64,000 nt of DNA from DT-110 sp030148525 (GCA_965227445.1 OZ245751.1:4464001-4528000); one strand, 5' to 3'; positions 34,805 to 43,769 are shown, numbered from the stretch's first letter. Numbers and translations are program-made. The notes: a model not told the origin generated them from the sequence alone.

Positions 34805-35701
34805 ATGGAGATACGCCGACTTTCCCGCGACGAGATTGAAAAACCACGCTTCGACGGATGTGTACACTACGCCCCCAACGGTAATGTTTTCGGGTATATG
34901 TGGTACCTCGACTTTATTGCCAAAGATTGGGAAGCGCTGGTCGAGGATAATTATCAATCGGTCTTCCCGCTGGTCTACCGTCCCGGTCGACTGATCGGAA
35001 AAGAGCTACACCAACCACTGCTAATGCGAGAACTGGGCATTTATAGTGTACGTGCTCTTTCCGAAGCACGCATTCGCGCTTTTTTGGAAGCCATCCCCGA
35101 GGAATATCGCTATATTGATATCACGCTGAACGAGCGCAACCGCCCCCCTGAGGACATGGATTTTGAGGTATCGGAGCGCACCAACTTTCAGCTGATGCTC
35201 AACGAGCCCTACGAAGTGCTTTCCAGGCGATATTCCGATAGCTTGCAGGCACGACTCGATCGTGCCTCAGACGCTGGATTACTACCTGTCACCAATATTA
35301 AGCCGGAGGCCATTGCCGCCTTCTTCAAAGAACATACCCAACAAACGCGGGAGGTGGAACGCACCTTCCACGCTGTCCAGCGGGTCATGTATAATGTGCT
35401 GCACCGCGGCCAGGGATTTGCCACGGCCATCAAGAAAAAGGATGGAGACCTGTGTGCCGTTAATTTCTACATCTTCAGCCACAGCAAAATGCTCAGTCTG
35501 CTGCCGGTGGCTTCACCCTACGGCCGAGAGCACGGTGCGTTGGAATTGATGACCGACCTGGCCTTGCGCAGCAACGAAAACCGCCCGCTTTTGCTGGACT
35601 TCAACACCGAAGCGGAGGCGCCCTTTGCCCGCGATTTCGGAGCTCAGCCCAATGCCTACTACCAGATAAAGCGGGATAAGCGGGTACTGGGGTTATTTTG
35701 A
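34805..35701 (+). CDS. FemAB/GNAT-like acyltransferase-type protein
   Basis: A 298-residue protein beginning directly after the TonB receptor stop (TAAATG), so it is translated from the same message. It has no signal peptide. The fold looks like the double GNAT-type domain of FemAB and BioF2-like transferases: an N-terminal half with VHYAPNGNVFGYMWYLDFIA, and a C-terminal half with GFATAIKKKDGDLCAVNFYIFS and EHGALELMTDLALRS. Such enzymes transfer amino-acyl or acyl groups. The substrate is unknown. The 3' end overlaps the end of truA by nine bases in convergent orientation. Confidence 0.6.
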   Translation: MEIRRLSRDEIEKPRFDGCVHYAPNGNVFGYMWYLDFIAKDWEALVEDNYQSVFPLVYRPGRLIGKELHQPLLMRELGIYSVRALSEARIRAFLEAIPEEYRYIDITLNERNRPPEDMDFEVSERTNFQLMLNEPYEVLSRRYSDSLQARLDRASDAGLLPVTNIKPEAIAAFFKEHTQQTREVERTFHAVQRVMYNVLHRGQGFATAIKKKDGDLCAVNFYIFSHSKMLSLLPVASPYGREHGALELMTDLALRSNENRPLLLDFNTEAEAPFARDFGAQPNAYYQIKRDKRVLGLF

Positions 35702-36520
35702 GTCCTCGTCCAGCTTGGGATTGGGAGTAAAGGCTTCTTTAGGACTCTCGTATTCGCCCTGTTTCTCCCGGTACGGATACCGGATATCCGTCAGGTAGAG
35801 TCCCTCAGGAGGCGCACTGGTGCTTTTCTTTAGCCTTTTCTGTTGCTCAAGGGCTTCCCGCACCTCGTCGGGGGTAACCTTGCCGGTACCCACGTTGATG
35901 CACATGCCTACTATGAGGCGTACCATACCCCGCAGGAAGCGGTTGGAGGCAATATGGTACACCCAATGGTCGGAGTGATCACCCTGTACCCATTCGCTTC
36001 GCTTCAGATCACAGATCAGGGATTTTGCCTGGTGATTGCTTTTGCAAAAAGGAAAGAATTCCTCATACTGGAGCAGTAGGGCAGCAGCTTCCTGCATTCG
36101 CTGCAAATCCGGCTTGTTGGCGTAGGAGTAATAAGTGGCCAGTCCCTGTTTAAAAGGATCTTTAGCAAAAATGAGGTGGTATTCATACGCCCGGTGGTAG
36201 GCATCGAAGCGAGCATGGGCATCCCAGTGCACCGGATACAGATGGTGCACGGCAATATCTTTGGGCAAAAATTTATTAAAGCGTCGCAAGAAATTGGGCG
36301 GAAAATCGCCATCGTAATTGAAGTGAGCTACGTACCCCCGGGCGTGCACGCCTGTGTCGGTGCGTCCACAACCCGTAATTTCGATCTGCCGGCCGAGGAT
36401 GGTGGTAAAAGCATCTTCTATAGTTTCCTGAACGGAAATCTGCCGGGGTTGCTTTTGCCAGCCAAAATAGTCGCCCCCGTGGTAACTACATTCCAGGAAA
36501 TACCGTTGATTCCGCTCCAT
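35693..36520 (-). CDS. truA: tRNA pseudouridine(38-40) synthase TruA
   Basis: Modifies uridines 38-40 in the anticodon stem of many tRNAs. 275 residues from the ATG at 36520 (MERNQRYFLECSYHGGDYFGW). Catalytic Asp55 lies in CGRTDTGVHARG; further family segments are RFDAYHRAYEYHL and NRFLRGMVRLIVG. The frame runs upstream to 36565, but those residues have no homology. Confidence 0.95.
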   Translation of the reverse strand: MERNQRYFLECSYHGGDYFGWQKQPRQISVQETIEDAFTTILGRQIEITGCGRTDTGVHARGYVAHFNYDGDFPPNFLRRFNKFLPKDIAVHHLYPVHWDAHARFDAYHRAYEYHLIFAKDPFKQGLATYYSYANKPDLQRMQEAAALLLQYEEFFPFCKSNHQAKSLICDLKRSEWVQGDHSDHWVYHIASNRFLRGMVRLIVGMCINVGTGKVTPDEVREALEQQKRLKKSTSAPPEGLYLTDIRYPYREKQGEYESPKEAFTPNPKLDEDSK

Positions 36521-36573
36521 TGAATAGTTTGTATCTTCAAAGTACTCCGAAAACACGCTAAACATACAAAGGT

Positions 36574-37503
36574 TTGTCCTACTTCCCGCGACTCAATCAG
36601 GTTAGCCCGCTCCAGCCACTTCGCCACCCTTCGGCCGATGCGGCCGGGGTAAACCTATGGATCAAGCGGGACGATCAATTGCTTTTACCCAAAGACGCCC
36701 TCTTCCCCGCCTTCTGTGGCAATAAATGGCGCAAGCTTCGCTATAATCTGGAGGAAGCCCGAGGAAAACAGAAGAACCACCTGCTCACCTTTGGCGGGGC
36801 CTATTCCAACCACATTGCCGCCGTGGCCGCTGCGGGTTCCCTCTTCAATTTCCGCACCACCGGCATTATTCGGGGTGAAGCCCACGAGCCACTTAATCCT
36901 ACCCTGGCTTTCGCCAAAAAATCGGGCATGCGACTGGAGTATGTCTCCCGGTCTGCCTTTCGGCAAAAGGACCCTGTCGCCCTGGCCCAATCATTTCCCG
37001 ACGGCGATACGGCCTATATCCTGCCCGATGGCGGCACCAATGCGGCGGCCATCCGGGGCTGCCGGGAGTTATCGGAAGAGATTCATGATCAACTGGGTTT
37101 TGCACCCGATCACCTCTGTGTCTCAGCCGGCACGGGAGGTACGGCAGCCGGACTCATACTGGGCTCGGAACCGCCTACCCAGGTGCACGTATATCCCGCT
37201 CTCAAAGGAGACTTCCTTCGCCAGGAGATTCAGCGTTGGTTACCCGAGTCGACCGTTCCCTGGCACCTGGTCACCGATTACCACTTCGGTGGCTACGCCA
37301 AATGGTCGGAAAACTTGCTCGAACATATGGATCGCTTCCGCCGCAGCACCGGCATCCTGCTTGATCCCATCTATACCGGCAAGCTCGTATTCGGTGTCCT
37401 GGCGGATATGGAACGCGGATACTTCCCCCGTGGCAGTTCGGTGGTGATGGTCCACACGGGCGGATTGCAGGGACTGGCCGGGTTTCGGGAAAGGTTTAGC
37501 TAA
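36574..37503 (+). CDS. PLP-dependent ACC deaminase/D-cysteine desulfhydrase family
   Basis: A 309-residue fold-type II PLP enzyme. The Schiff-base Lys51 is in FCGNKWRKL; other motifs are FGGAYSNHIAAVAAAG and AGTGGTAAGLILG, which bind the phosphate. Family members deaminate 1-aminocyclopropane-1-carboxylate or break D-cysteine; the sequence does not decide between them. Start is TTG at 36574, preceded by AAAGG; no ATG is available near the conserved N-terminus. Two copies of the hairpin motif lie within it, at 36906 and 36955. Confidence 0.85.
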   Translation: MSYFPRLNQVSPLQPLRHPSADAAGVNLWIKRDDQLLLPKDALFPAFCGNKWRKLRYNLEEARGKQKNHLLTFGGAYSNHIAAVAAAGSLFNFRTTGIIRGEAHEPLNPTLAFAKKSGMRLEYVSRSAFRQKDPVALAQSFPDGDTAYILPDGGTNAAAIRGCRELSEEIHDQLGFAPDHLCVSAGTGGTAAGLILGSEPPTQVHVYPALKGDFLRQEIQRWLPESTVPWHLVTDYHFGGYAKWSENLLEHMDRFRRSTGILLDPIYTGKLVFGVLADMERGYFPRGSSVVMVHTGGLQGLAGFRERFS

Positions 37504-37622
37504 ATCGATAACCTTCAGCCGATCCGCTTTAGCGGTAGGTAACAGGCCAGCGCTTACCCCCATTACTTCGGCAATTACAGGCTTCAGGGGCCGGGGAGCA
37601 AAATTTTTAATTTTTAGTTATT

Positions 37623-37680
37623 AATGTTTAAATAGAATTAGTCATTCGCTTTCGCTCAGAGAGTATTCTACTTAAACATT
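37623..37680. repeat. 16-bp inverted repeat at the edge of the REP array
   Basis: AATGTTTAAATAGAAT (37623-37638) and ATTCTACTTAAACATT (37665-37680) pair with one mismatch around a 26-base loop. It lies between the PLP enzyme gene and the first REP unit. Confidence 0.65.
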
Positions 37681-37728
37681 ATGCGTGCTTCATGCCCGTG
37701 GAGGGTGGCCGCTAGAGGTGATTCGGTT

Positions 37729-38440
37729 ACCACTAAAGTGGTAGGGGGAGAGGTGTATTTCACATTCATTCCCACAGCTGAAGCTGTGGGCTGATATCCG
37801 CTCAACCGCCAATTACGTGAAGTGTGGTCCGAGCCTGTGAACCGTAAGCCGTAGACCGTGAATCGTGGAGCGTGAGCCGTGGAGCGTGGACCACTAAAGT
37901 GGTAGGTGATGTTGGAAGAATTCCGCATAATCACCACAGCTGAAGCTGTGGGCTGATATCCGCTCAACCCCCCAATCACGTGAAGCGTGGCTCGAGCCTA
38001 TGAACCGTAAGCCGTAGACCGTGAATCGTGGAGCGTGAGCCGTGGAGCGTGGACCACTAAAGTGGTGGGGGGAGAGGTGGTTTTCCTCATTCATTCTCAC
38101 TTCCCACTTCCCACTTCCCACAGCTGAAGCTGTGAGCTGATATCCGCTCACCCCCCCCAATCACGTGAAGCGTGGCTCGAGCCTGTGAACCGTAAGCCGT
38201 AGACCGTGAATCGTGGAGCGTGAGCTGTGAACCGCTCACCCCCCCCAATCACGTGAAGCGTGGCTCGAGCCTGTGAACCGTAAGCCGTAGACCGTGAATC
38301 GTGGAGCGTGAGCCGTGGAGCGTGGACCACTAAAGTGGTAGGTGATGTTGGAAGAATTCCGCATAATCACCACAGCTGAAGCTGTGGGCTGATGATCGCT
38401 CAACCGCCAATTACGTGAAGTGTGGTCCGAGCCTGTGAAC
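37729..38440. repeat. REP-like array: four composite palindrome units
   Basis: Each unit has palindrome A, ACCACTAAAGTGGT (37729, 37890, 38053, 38326), a spacer, palindrome B, CCACAGCTGAAGCTGTGG (within 37771-37790, 37934-37951, 38117-38136 with one change, 38370-38387), then a block ending in degenerate heptamers of the CCGTGGA type. Spacers alternate: units 2 and 4 share one identical spacer, units 1 and 3 share another. Unit 3 carries an internal duplication of its heptamer block. The pairing of two different palindromes recalls REP doublets (REPINs). Frames across the array are not genes, so the whole stretch 37504-38518 is non-coding. Confidence 0.88.
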
Positions 38441-38473
38441 CGTGGACTGTAGACCGTGAGCCGTGAACCTTAC

Positions 38474-38515
38474 CTCAAACCCCAAACCTCATACCTCATA
38501 CCTCATACCTCATAC
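38474..38515. repeat. heptamer repeat (AGGTATG/GGTTTGG on the minus strand)
   Basis: Six 7-base units on the plus strand, CTCAAAC, CCCAAAC, then four CTCATAC, ending three bases before the stop codon of obgE. It is the same family as the arrays at 31456 and 46554. Confidence 0.9.
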
Positions 38516-38518
38516 CTG

Positions 38519-39580
38519 TTACTCCTCCTCCTCATACCACCCCTGTCGCCAGGCGCGGTGTTCTTCCTTTTCGGCCTGGGCCTTACGGTGGGCATTAATG
38601 GTTTCCCAGAGCATATCTTTCAATTCGGTGAGGCCCTGTTGGGCGACGGAGGAGATGAACAGATGGGGCAGCTCGTCGGGAATATCGGGTCGGAGCATTT
38701 GTTTGAGTTCCTCGTCGAGCAGGTCGGATTTGGTGATGGCCAGGATGCGGGGTTTGTCCAGTAATTCGGGGTTGTAGAGGAGCAACTCCCTGAGCAGTAT
38801 CTGGTATTGCTCTTTGATGCTATCGGCATCGGCCGGTACCATGAAGAGCAAGGTAGCGTTGCGCTCGATGTGGCGCAGGAAGCGTAGTCCCAATCCTTTT
38901 CCCTGGTGGGCATTCTCGATGATCCCGGGGATATCCGCCATAACGAAGGAGCGTCCGTCGCGGTAATTCACCACGCCCAGGTTGGGAACCAGGGTGGTAA
39001 ACTCGTAGTTAGCCACTTTGGGTTTGGCGGCAGAAACGACCGACAGCAGGGTCGATTTACCGGCGTTGGGAAAGCCGACCAGGCCCACATCGGCCAGTAC
39101 CTTTAATTCCAGTATTTTCCAGGATTCCTGACCGGGTTCGCCGGGCTGAGCGTAGCGGGGCGTTTGATTCGTGGATGATTTGAAGTTAGAGTTGCCCAAT
39201 CCACCACGGCCGCCGGCGAGCAGGACCTTTTCCTCCCCGTGTTCGGTGATCTCGAACTCCACTTTTTCCGTTTCGGCGTCTTTGGCAACCGTTCCCAGTG
39301 GCACATCGAGGATCACGTCTTCCCCGTTCGCTCCGAAGCGGTTATTGCTGCGCCCCGGTTCGCCGTGTCCGGCCTTGACGTGCTTACGGTATTTCAGGGT
39401 AAGCAAAGTCCATACGTTCCGGTTACCGCGCAGGATGATATGGCCACCGCGGCCACCATCGCCGCCGTCGGGTCCACCTTTAGGATTGTACTTTTCACGG
39501 CGCAGGTGTGCAGACCCCGCCCCGCCTTTGCCCGAACGGCAATTGATCTTGACGTAATCCACAAAATTTTGCTCGGCCAT
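38519..39580 (-). CDS. obgE: GTPase ObgE/CgtA
   Basis: Ribosome-associated GTPase needed for large-subunit maturation. 353 residues from the ATG at 39580 (MAEQNFVDYVKINCRSGKGGAG). The glycine-rich Obg fold covers about 1-160 (PDGGDGGRGGHIIL, GGRGGLGN), the G domain follows with P-loop GFPNAGKST, switch region FTTLVPNLGVV, DIPGIIENA and TKSDLLD. The tail is acidic (YEEEE). A TAnnTTTG box lies upstream at 39607. Confidence 0.95.
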   Translation of the reverse strand: MAEQNFVDYVKINCRSGKGGAGSAHLRREKYNPKGGPDGGDGGRGGHIILRGNRNVWTLLTLKYRKHVKAGHGEPGRSNNRFGANGEDVILDVPLGTVAKDAETEKVEFEITEHGEEKVLLAGGRGGLGNSNFKSSTNQTPRYAQPGEPGQESWKILELKVLADVGLVGFPNAGKSTLLSVVSAAKPKVANYEFTTLVPNLGVVNYRDGRSFVMADIPGIIENAHQGKGLGLRFLRHIERNATLLFMVPADADSIKEQYQILLRELLLYNPELLDKPRILAITKSDLLDEELKQMLRPDIPDELPHLFISSVAQQGLTELKDMLWETINAHRKAQAEKEEHRAWRQGWYEEEE

Positions 39581-39606
39581 ACCGGTATTGTTTTTTGCTG
39601 AATCAG

Positions 39607-39614
39607 CAAAGGTA
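39607..39614 (-). promoter_or_regulatory. candidate -7 box of obgE
   Basis: TACCTTTG on the minus strand, a match to the Bacteroidota TAnnTTTG element, 27 bases before the obgE start. A TTTA lies about 17-20 bases upstream where a -33 box is expected. Confidence 0.45.
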
Positions 39615-39657
39615 CGTCTATCTAACCAGCCTGTAAAGGAATTAGTGTATCTATCGA

Positions 39658-40239
39658 TCAGGTCTGAGCCAACTGTCCGATTTCCTGGCAAAGACGGTCG
39701 AAGATCTCTTCAATGGAGCCAACCCCGTTTATGGTAACTGACTTACCTTGTTCCTGGTAAAAGTCGTAGACCGGGGTTGTTTCGTTTTTGTACACTTCGA
39801 TGCGGTTGCGAATGATGGTTTCATTAAGATCATCCTTGCGACCGGAAGTCTTACCCCGTTCGAGGATTCGCTGCACGATCTCGTCATCAGGAACATCAAG
39901 CATCAACAGGCGGTGGACCTCCTGGTCCTTTTCTGCCAGCAATTCGTCCAGCGCTTCGGATTGGGGAATAGTGCGGGGAAAACCATCGAATATATAACCA
40001 GCTACGTCGGGATTAGCCTCCACCTTATTGCGAAGCATACCGACGGTCACACTATCCGGAACGAGTTCGCCCTTATCAATATAGCTTTTGGCTTCCTTAC
40101 CCAGCGGGGTGTTGTTTCCCATTTCGTAGCGAAACAGATCTCCCGTGGAGATATGAAGTAGGTTGTATTTCTCAACTAATTTCTTGGCTTGAGTGCCCTT
40201 ACCTGAGCCCGGAGGGCCGAAGAGTATAATATTTACCAT
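39658..40239 (-). CDS. adk: adenylate kinase, short form
   Basis: Catalyses ATP + AMP = 2 ADP. 193 residues from the ATG at 40239 (MVNIILFGPPGSGKGTQ), the short type without the extended zinc LID. P-loop GPPGSGKGT, AMP-binding STGDLFRYEMGNNT and GFPRTIPQ, and LID Arg residues (RGKTSGRKDDLNETIIRNR) are present. Upstream residues of the open frame are not part of it. Confidence 0.95.
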   Translation of the reverse strand: MVNIILFGPPGSGKGTQAKKLVEKYNLLHISTGDLFRYEMGNNTPLGKEAKSYIDKGELVPDSVTVGMLRNKVEANPDVAGYIFDGFPRTIPQSEALDELLAEKDQEVHRLLMLDVPDDEIVQRILERGKTSGRKDDLNETIIRNRIEVYKNETTPVYDFYQEQGKSVTINGVGSIEEIFDRLCQEIGQLAQT

Positions 40240-40258
40240 ATCTGAATTTCGTGTTTTC

Positions 40259-40266
40259 CAAACGTA
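40259..40266 (-). promoter_or_regulatory. candidate -7 box of adk
   Basis: TACGTTTG on the minus strand fits TAnnTTTG, 20 bases before the adk start; no clear -33 box. Confidence 0.35.
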
Positions 40267-40405
40267 AACAAGGCCCGCCATTCTCTGCTCCCTTCAGAAT
40301 GTCAGGATACCATGGAATGAACCGAAGAACAAATTGTTCAAACGTGCAATTTTGGCTAAGGCTGAGGTGAGTAGGCCGTGTCACGGCAAGTAAAAATACC
40401 AATAA

Positions 40406-40933
40406 TCAACCTGAAATTACATCCCGGGCGGTAGAAATCTTCGGTTTCCAGTAGCTGGAGGTGGAAATATTGTCGATAACAACCCCGCGGGAGGTAGCAT
40501 GGATCACTTTTATACCCTCCCGATCGTTATCGACCACCAGGGAAACGTGAAAAACCCGTCCTCCGGGGCTCCGTCGATAAAAGATGAGGTCACCGGTCTT
40601 GACACTGCCGGGATCGATTTTGCGTCCTTGATTTTCCTGTAGCGAAGAGCTTGCCGACAAATCGATATCGTAACGGTCCATCACGTAAGAGGTAAAGCCC
40701 GAGCAGTCGAAACCCGTCTTGGGTATCTTACCCGCGTATTTGTATTTGGTTCCTTCAAACTTTTTGGCGTAAGCCACAATATCCTGGCGCAATCTCATCT
40801 CGCTATTACTGGGACGAGAATAGGGCCTGTCCGATCCGGTTTCAGAAGTTGGGCGGGGGATCGAACACTGACTCAGGGCGATCATACCCAGCCCCAGCAG
40901 AAGTAATCGTACGGGGGTAATACGCATTTTCAT
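40406..40933 (-). CDS. NlpC/P60 (C40) peptidoglycan endopeptidase lipoprotein
   Basis: A 175-residue lipoprotein (lipobox ALSQC, Cys23) with a C40 peptidase domain that cuts peptide bonds in murein stem peptides. Catalytic Cys77 is in TGFDCSGFTSYV, His in RVFHVSLVVD; the third residue is probably His in VIHATSRGV. It starts at the ATG at 40933; upstream residues of the frame carry no signal. The nitrilase-family gene ends 48 bases upstream. Confidence 0.9.
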   Translation of the reverse strand: MKMRITPVRLLLLGLGMIALSQCSIPRPTSETGSDRPYSRPSNSEMRLRQDIVAYAKKFEGTKYKYAGKIPKTGFDCSGFTSYVMDRYDIDLSASSSLQENQGRKIDPGSVKTGDLIFYRRSPGGRVFHVSLVVDNDREGIKVIHATSRGVVIDNISTSSYWKPKISTARDVISG

Positions 40934-40981
40934 AGTATCAACATTACCAGTGTAAAATACAAACCTGTGGTTTGTCAACCG

Positions 40982-41767
40982 TTAATTAGACGGTTGAATT
41001 AGGAAATGGTCACGATCCGCCAGGAAATTGAGCTTTTGCCGAAAGGCTTGCTGATCGGCATGATCTAACCTCAGGGTTACTACGGCTTCCTGATCGGTAA
41101 GTTGCGTCAAAAGCCGTCCGCTATAATCGTACATGGACGAATCGCCCGAATAATAATGCCCCATTTCATCGGTACCCACCCGATTGATTCCCAGGCAGTA
41201 GGACTGGTTCTCGATAGCGCGGGCGGCCAGCAGGGCCATCCATGCCTGACGACGCTTGTCGGGCCAATTTGCTACGTAAAATAGCAAGTCGTAATCATCG
41301 GTATTCCGACTCCATACCGGGAACCGCAAATCGTAGCAGATCAGGGGGCGTATCCGCCAGCCCTTCCAGGTTACGGTCAGGGATGTCAGTCCGGGATGAT
41401 AAGACTTGTGTTCACCGGCCAGGGTGAAGAGATGTCGTTTATCGTACGTATGTACTTTGCCACCTGGTTCCACAAACAAAAGACGGTTGAAGTACTTCCC
41501 GTTTTCGCCACAAATATAGCTGCCCGTAACGGCAGCTCCCGACCGGTCGGCATGCAACTGCATCCACTGCTGCGTAGGACCTCCCGGTTGTTCCGCCAGT
41601 GGTTTGGCATTCATGCTGAACCCCGTGGTGAACATCTCGGGCAATACTATGAGGTCGGTTTTCCCTTTGAGCGGAGCCAGGAGCTCGTCGAAGTGGGTTC
41701 GGTTTGCCTGCGCATCTTCCCAGACGAGATGCGCCTGAATAAGACTAACTCGAAGTGCAGAGGCCAT
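40982..41767 (-). CDS. nitrilase-superfamily omega-amidase
   Basis: A 261-residue carbon-nitrogen hydrolase of the YafV/omega-amidase type, which removes the amide from alpha-keto acids such as 2-oxoglutaramate, repairing products of transamination. The catalytic triad is visible: Glu44 (VLPEMFTTGF), Lys110 (YDKRHLFTLAGEH) and Cys144 (LICYDLRFP). Start ATG 41767 gives the usual short N-terminus (MASALRVSLIQAHLVW). A hairpin motif copy is at 41038. Confidence 0.88.
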   Translation of the reverse strand: MASALRVSLIQAHLVWEDAQANRTHFDELLAPLKGKTDLIVLPEMFTTGFSMNAKPLAEQPGGPTQQWMQLHADRSGAAVTGSYICGENGKYFNRLLFVEPGGKVHTYDKRHLFTLAGEHKSYHPGLTSLTVTWKGWRIRPLICYDLRFPVWSRNTDDYDLLFYVANWPDKRRQAWMALLAARAIENQSYCLGINRVGTDEMGHYYSGDSSMYDYSGRLLTQLTDQEAVVTLRLDHADQQAFRQKLNFLADRDHFLIQPSN

Positions 41768-41841
41768 AGAATAGGTTTTGGAGGTTAGCGAAAAGTAGAT
41801 ACGTGAATACCCATAATACAAAATCGAACGGTCCGAAGCAG

Positions 41842-41871
41842 AAAAAGGCCCAGGAACCTCGTCCCTGCGCC
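41842..41871 (-). terminator. terminator after rplY
   Basis: On the minus strand GGCGCAGGGAC and GTTCCTGGGCC form a stem with one mismatch around GAG, followed by TTTTTC. It lies between the rplY stop and the amidase start. Confidence 0.7.
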
Positions 41872-41910
41872 TCTTTCTATTGCCGTTATTCGCTTTGGTA
41901 TACTACCCGG

Positions 41911-42543
41911 TTATTCTTCGGTTGCTTCTTCCGCAGCGGGCTCTTCACCAGGAACAGCACCAACCGTTTTGGCAGCAGCCGTAGCCGCAGAACGCATGGC
42001 ACGTGGTACAACCACCGTACCTACCGGAACACCGGGTGATGTCATAATCTCAATACCCTCGGAAGCATCAATATCGCGGACACGAATTGAGTCACCCATT
42101 TTCAGGCTTGAGATATCGACCATCAATTCACCGACCAAATGCTCGGGGGTGGTTTTAATGCGAATACGACGCACGTTCTTCTGCAGTTTGCCACCGTTTT
42201 TCACACCCGGAGAAGTACCCTTGAATTTCACGGGGACATCTACCTTTACCGGTACACCATCGATCAAACGCAAAAAGTCGATATGCGTAACAGCATCGGT
42301 TACGGGATGCATCTGATAATCTTTCAGGATGGCTTTGTGTGACGTTCCATCAACAGTGATTTCCGCCAATTTGAAGTCTGGCGTGTAAATCAAGCTTTTG
42401 ACATCATTGGGATCCACACTGAAGTGGGTTACCTCTTTCCCACCGTAAAGAACAGCGGGAATTTGGCCTTGCTCGCGCACCTGACGGGCACCTTTCTTGC
42501 CCATGTCCTTACGCTCTTTTCCATTTATGGCAACTATTTCCAT
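41911..42543 (-). CDS. rplY: 50S ribosomal protein L25 (Ctc type)
   Basis: Binds 5S rRNA in the large subunit. 210 residues from the ATG at 42543 (MEIVAINGKERKDMGKKGARQVREQGQIPAVLYG), so it is the long Ctc form with the C-terminal TL5 domain (KMGDSIRVRDIDASEGIEIMTSPG) and an acidic tail (EEPAAEEATEE). It is downstream of prs, a common order in Bacteroidota, but has its own promoter box at 42602. Confidence 0.95.
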   Translation of the reverse strand: MEIVAINGKERKDMGKKGARQVREQGQIPAVLYGGKEVTHFSVDPNDVKSLIYTPDFKLAEITVDGTSHKAILKDYQMHPVTDAVTHIDFLRLIDGVPVKVDVPVKFKGTSPGVKNGGKLQKNVRRIRIKTTPEHLVGELMVDISSLKMGDSIRVRDIDASEGIEIMTSPGVPVGTVVVPRAMRSAATAAAKTVGAVPGEEPAAEEATEE

Positions 42544-42601
42544 AGCGAATGCTTTATGCTCATTAGTGACAAGGATCAAATTAGATCCCTTTTTGGACGC
42601 G

Positions 42602-42609
42602 CAAAGATA
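42602..42609 (-). promoter_or_regulatory. candidate -7 box of rplY
   Basis: TATCTTTG on the minus strand is an exact TAnnTTTG match, 58 bases before the rplY start, between prs and rplY. The -33 region is unclear. Confidence 0.5.
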
Positions 42610-42673
42610 AGTAATTTATCACAAACATGCCCACCCTGACGGCCATGTTCCGGAAAAAAATCCAGCTTTGCAT

Positions 42674-43606
42674 TTACCCTTCGACAAAGAGGGCAGAAAT
42701 AGAGCGGTGTTCGTGGGTATTACGGATCGCCCGGGCGAACAATTTCGAGGTCGATAAAACCTTTATTCGGTCTGATTTACCACGCAATGGGATGGTATCA
42801 CAAACGATTAGCTCATCCAATTTGGATTGATTGATATTATCGTAGGCCTTACCGGATAAAACCGGGTGGGTACACAGAGCACGAACGCTCTTGGCGCCCT
42901 TCTTGAGAATAATATCTGCTGCCCGGCAGAGGGTTCCGGCCGTATCTACCAGGTCGTCAACCAGTATCACATCAGCACCTTCCACATTACCGATCACCGT
43001 CATCCCAGCTACCTCATTGGCACGCTTGCGGTATTTATCACAGATGACCAAATCCCTTCCGAAGTGCTTGGCGTAAACCCGTGCCCGCTTCACCCCCCCG
43101 ACATCGGGGGAAGCGAATGTAACGTTCGACAGGTCCTGTTCCTGCAGATAGGGAATGTAAATGGCTTCACTTTTAAGGTGATCCACCGGAATGTCAAAAA
43201 ACCCCTGTATCTGGTCGGCGTGGAAGTCCATAGTCATTACCCGATCAGCACCGGCTGCCTGCAGCAGGTTAGCGATTAATTTAGCAGAGATGGGAACCCG
43301 GGGCTTATCTTTACGGTCCTGGCGGGCATACCCAAAATAAGGGATCACCGCCGTGATATATCCGGCAGAAGCCCTTTTGGCAGCATCCACCATCAATAAC
43401 AATTCCATCAGATTTTCAGAAGGAGGGAATGTAGACTGGATAAAGAACACATAAGCCCCGCGCACTGATTCGTTGATAACCGGCTGCATTTCGCCGTCAC
43501 TGAACCGATGAATCTGGATTTTACCCAAATCATCACCGTAATAATCGGCGATCGTCTTGGCCAGGTATTCTGATGATTTTCCGGAAAAGAGCTTTACTTC
43601 TACCAT
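42674..43606 (-). CDS. prs: ribose-phosphate pyrophosphokinase
   Basis: Makes PRPP from ribose 5-phosphate and ATP. 310 residues from the ATG at 43606 (MVEVKLFSGKSSEYLAKTIA). Conserved segments: PYFGYARQDRK (ATP loop), MTMDFHADQIQGFFDIP (metal-binding) and the PRPP loop VILVDDLVDTAGTL. The frame runs 32 codons upstream, but these have no homology and the promoter reads into them. Confidence 0.96.
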   Translation of the reverse strand: MVEVKLFSGKSSEYLAKTIADYYGDDLGKIQIHRFSDGEMQPVINESVRGAYVFFIQSTFPPSENLMELLLMVDAAKRASAGYITAVIPYFGYARQDRKDKPRVPISAKLIANLLQAAGADRVMTMDFHADQIQGFFDIPVDHLKSEAIYIPYLQEQDLSNVTFASPDVGGVKRARVYAKHFGRDLVICDKYRKRANEVAGMTVIGNVEGADVILVDDLVDTAGTLCRAADIILKKGAKSVRALCTHPVLSGKAYDNINQSKLDELIVCDTIPLRGKSDRIKVLSTSKLFARAIRNTHEHRSISALFVEG

Positions 43607-43736
43607 GGATGCTGGATCTGTAAAATATGTTGAGCGAAAAAAGATCGTTTTTTCACGAAAGCACGGCAAGTGCACCCGATTGCGGGCGTCAATCAACCTC
43701 AAAATCCCGTGTAGTGAATGCCTTCTAAAGTCGCCT

Positions 43737-43769
43737 CAAAGGTACGACAATTTTATACGGTCTATCAAA
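43737..43769 (-). promoter_or_regulatory. candidate prs promoter
   Basis: On the minus strand TTTG, 21 bases, TACCTTTG, giving a leader of about 125 bases before prs. It lies beside the first possible start of the divergent NfeD gene at 43771, which supports the later start of that gene. Confidence 0.5.

Noticed and set aside
36716..37447. 243-codon frame overlapping the PLP enzyme gene
   Set aside because: Shifted frame of a gene with clear catalytic motifs; composition (many Pro, Ser, Arg) is typical of an out-of-frame translation.
37668..38330. Open frames of 60-103 codons in the REP array
   Set aside because: Low-complexity translation of palindromes and heptamers, no start signal, no conserved protein.
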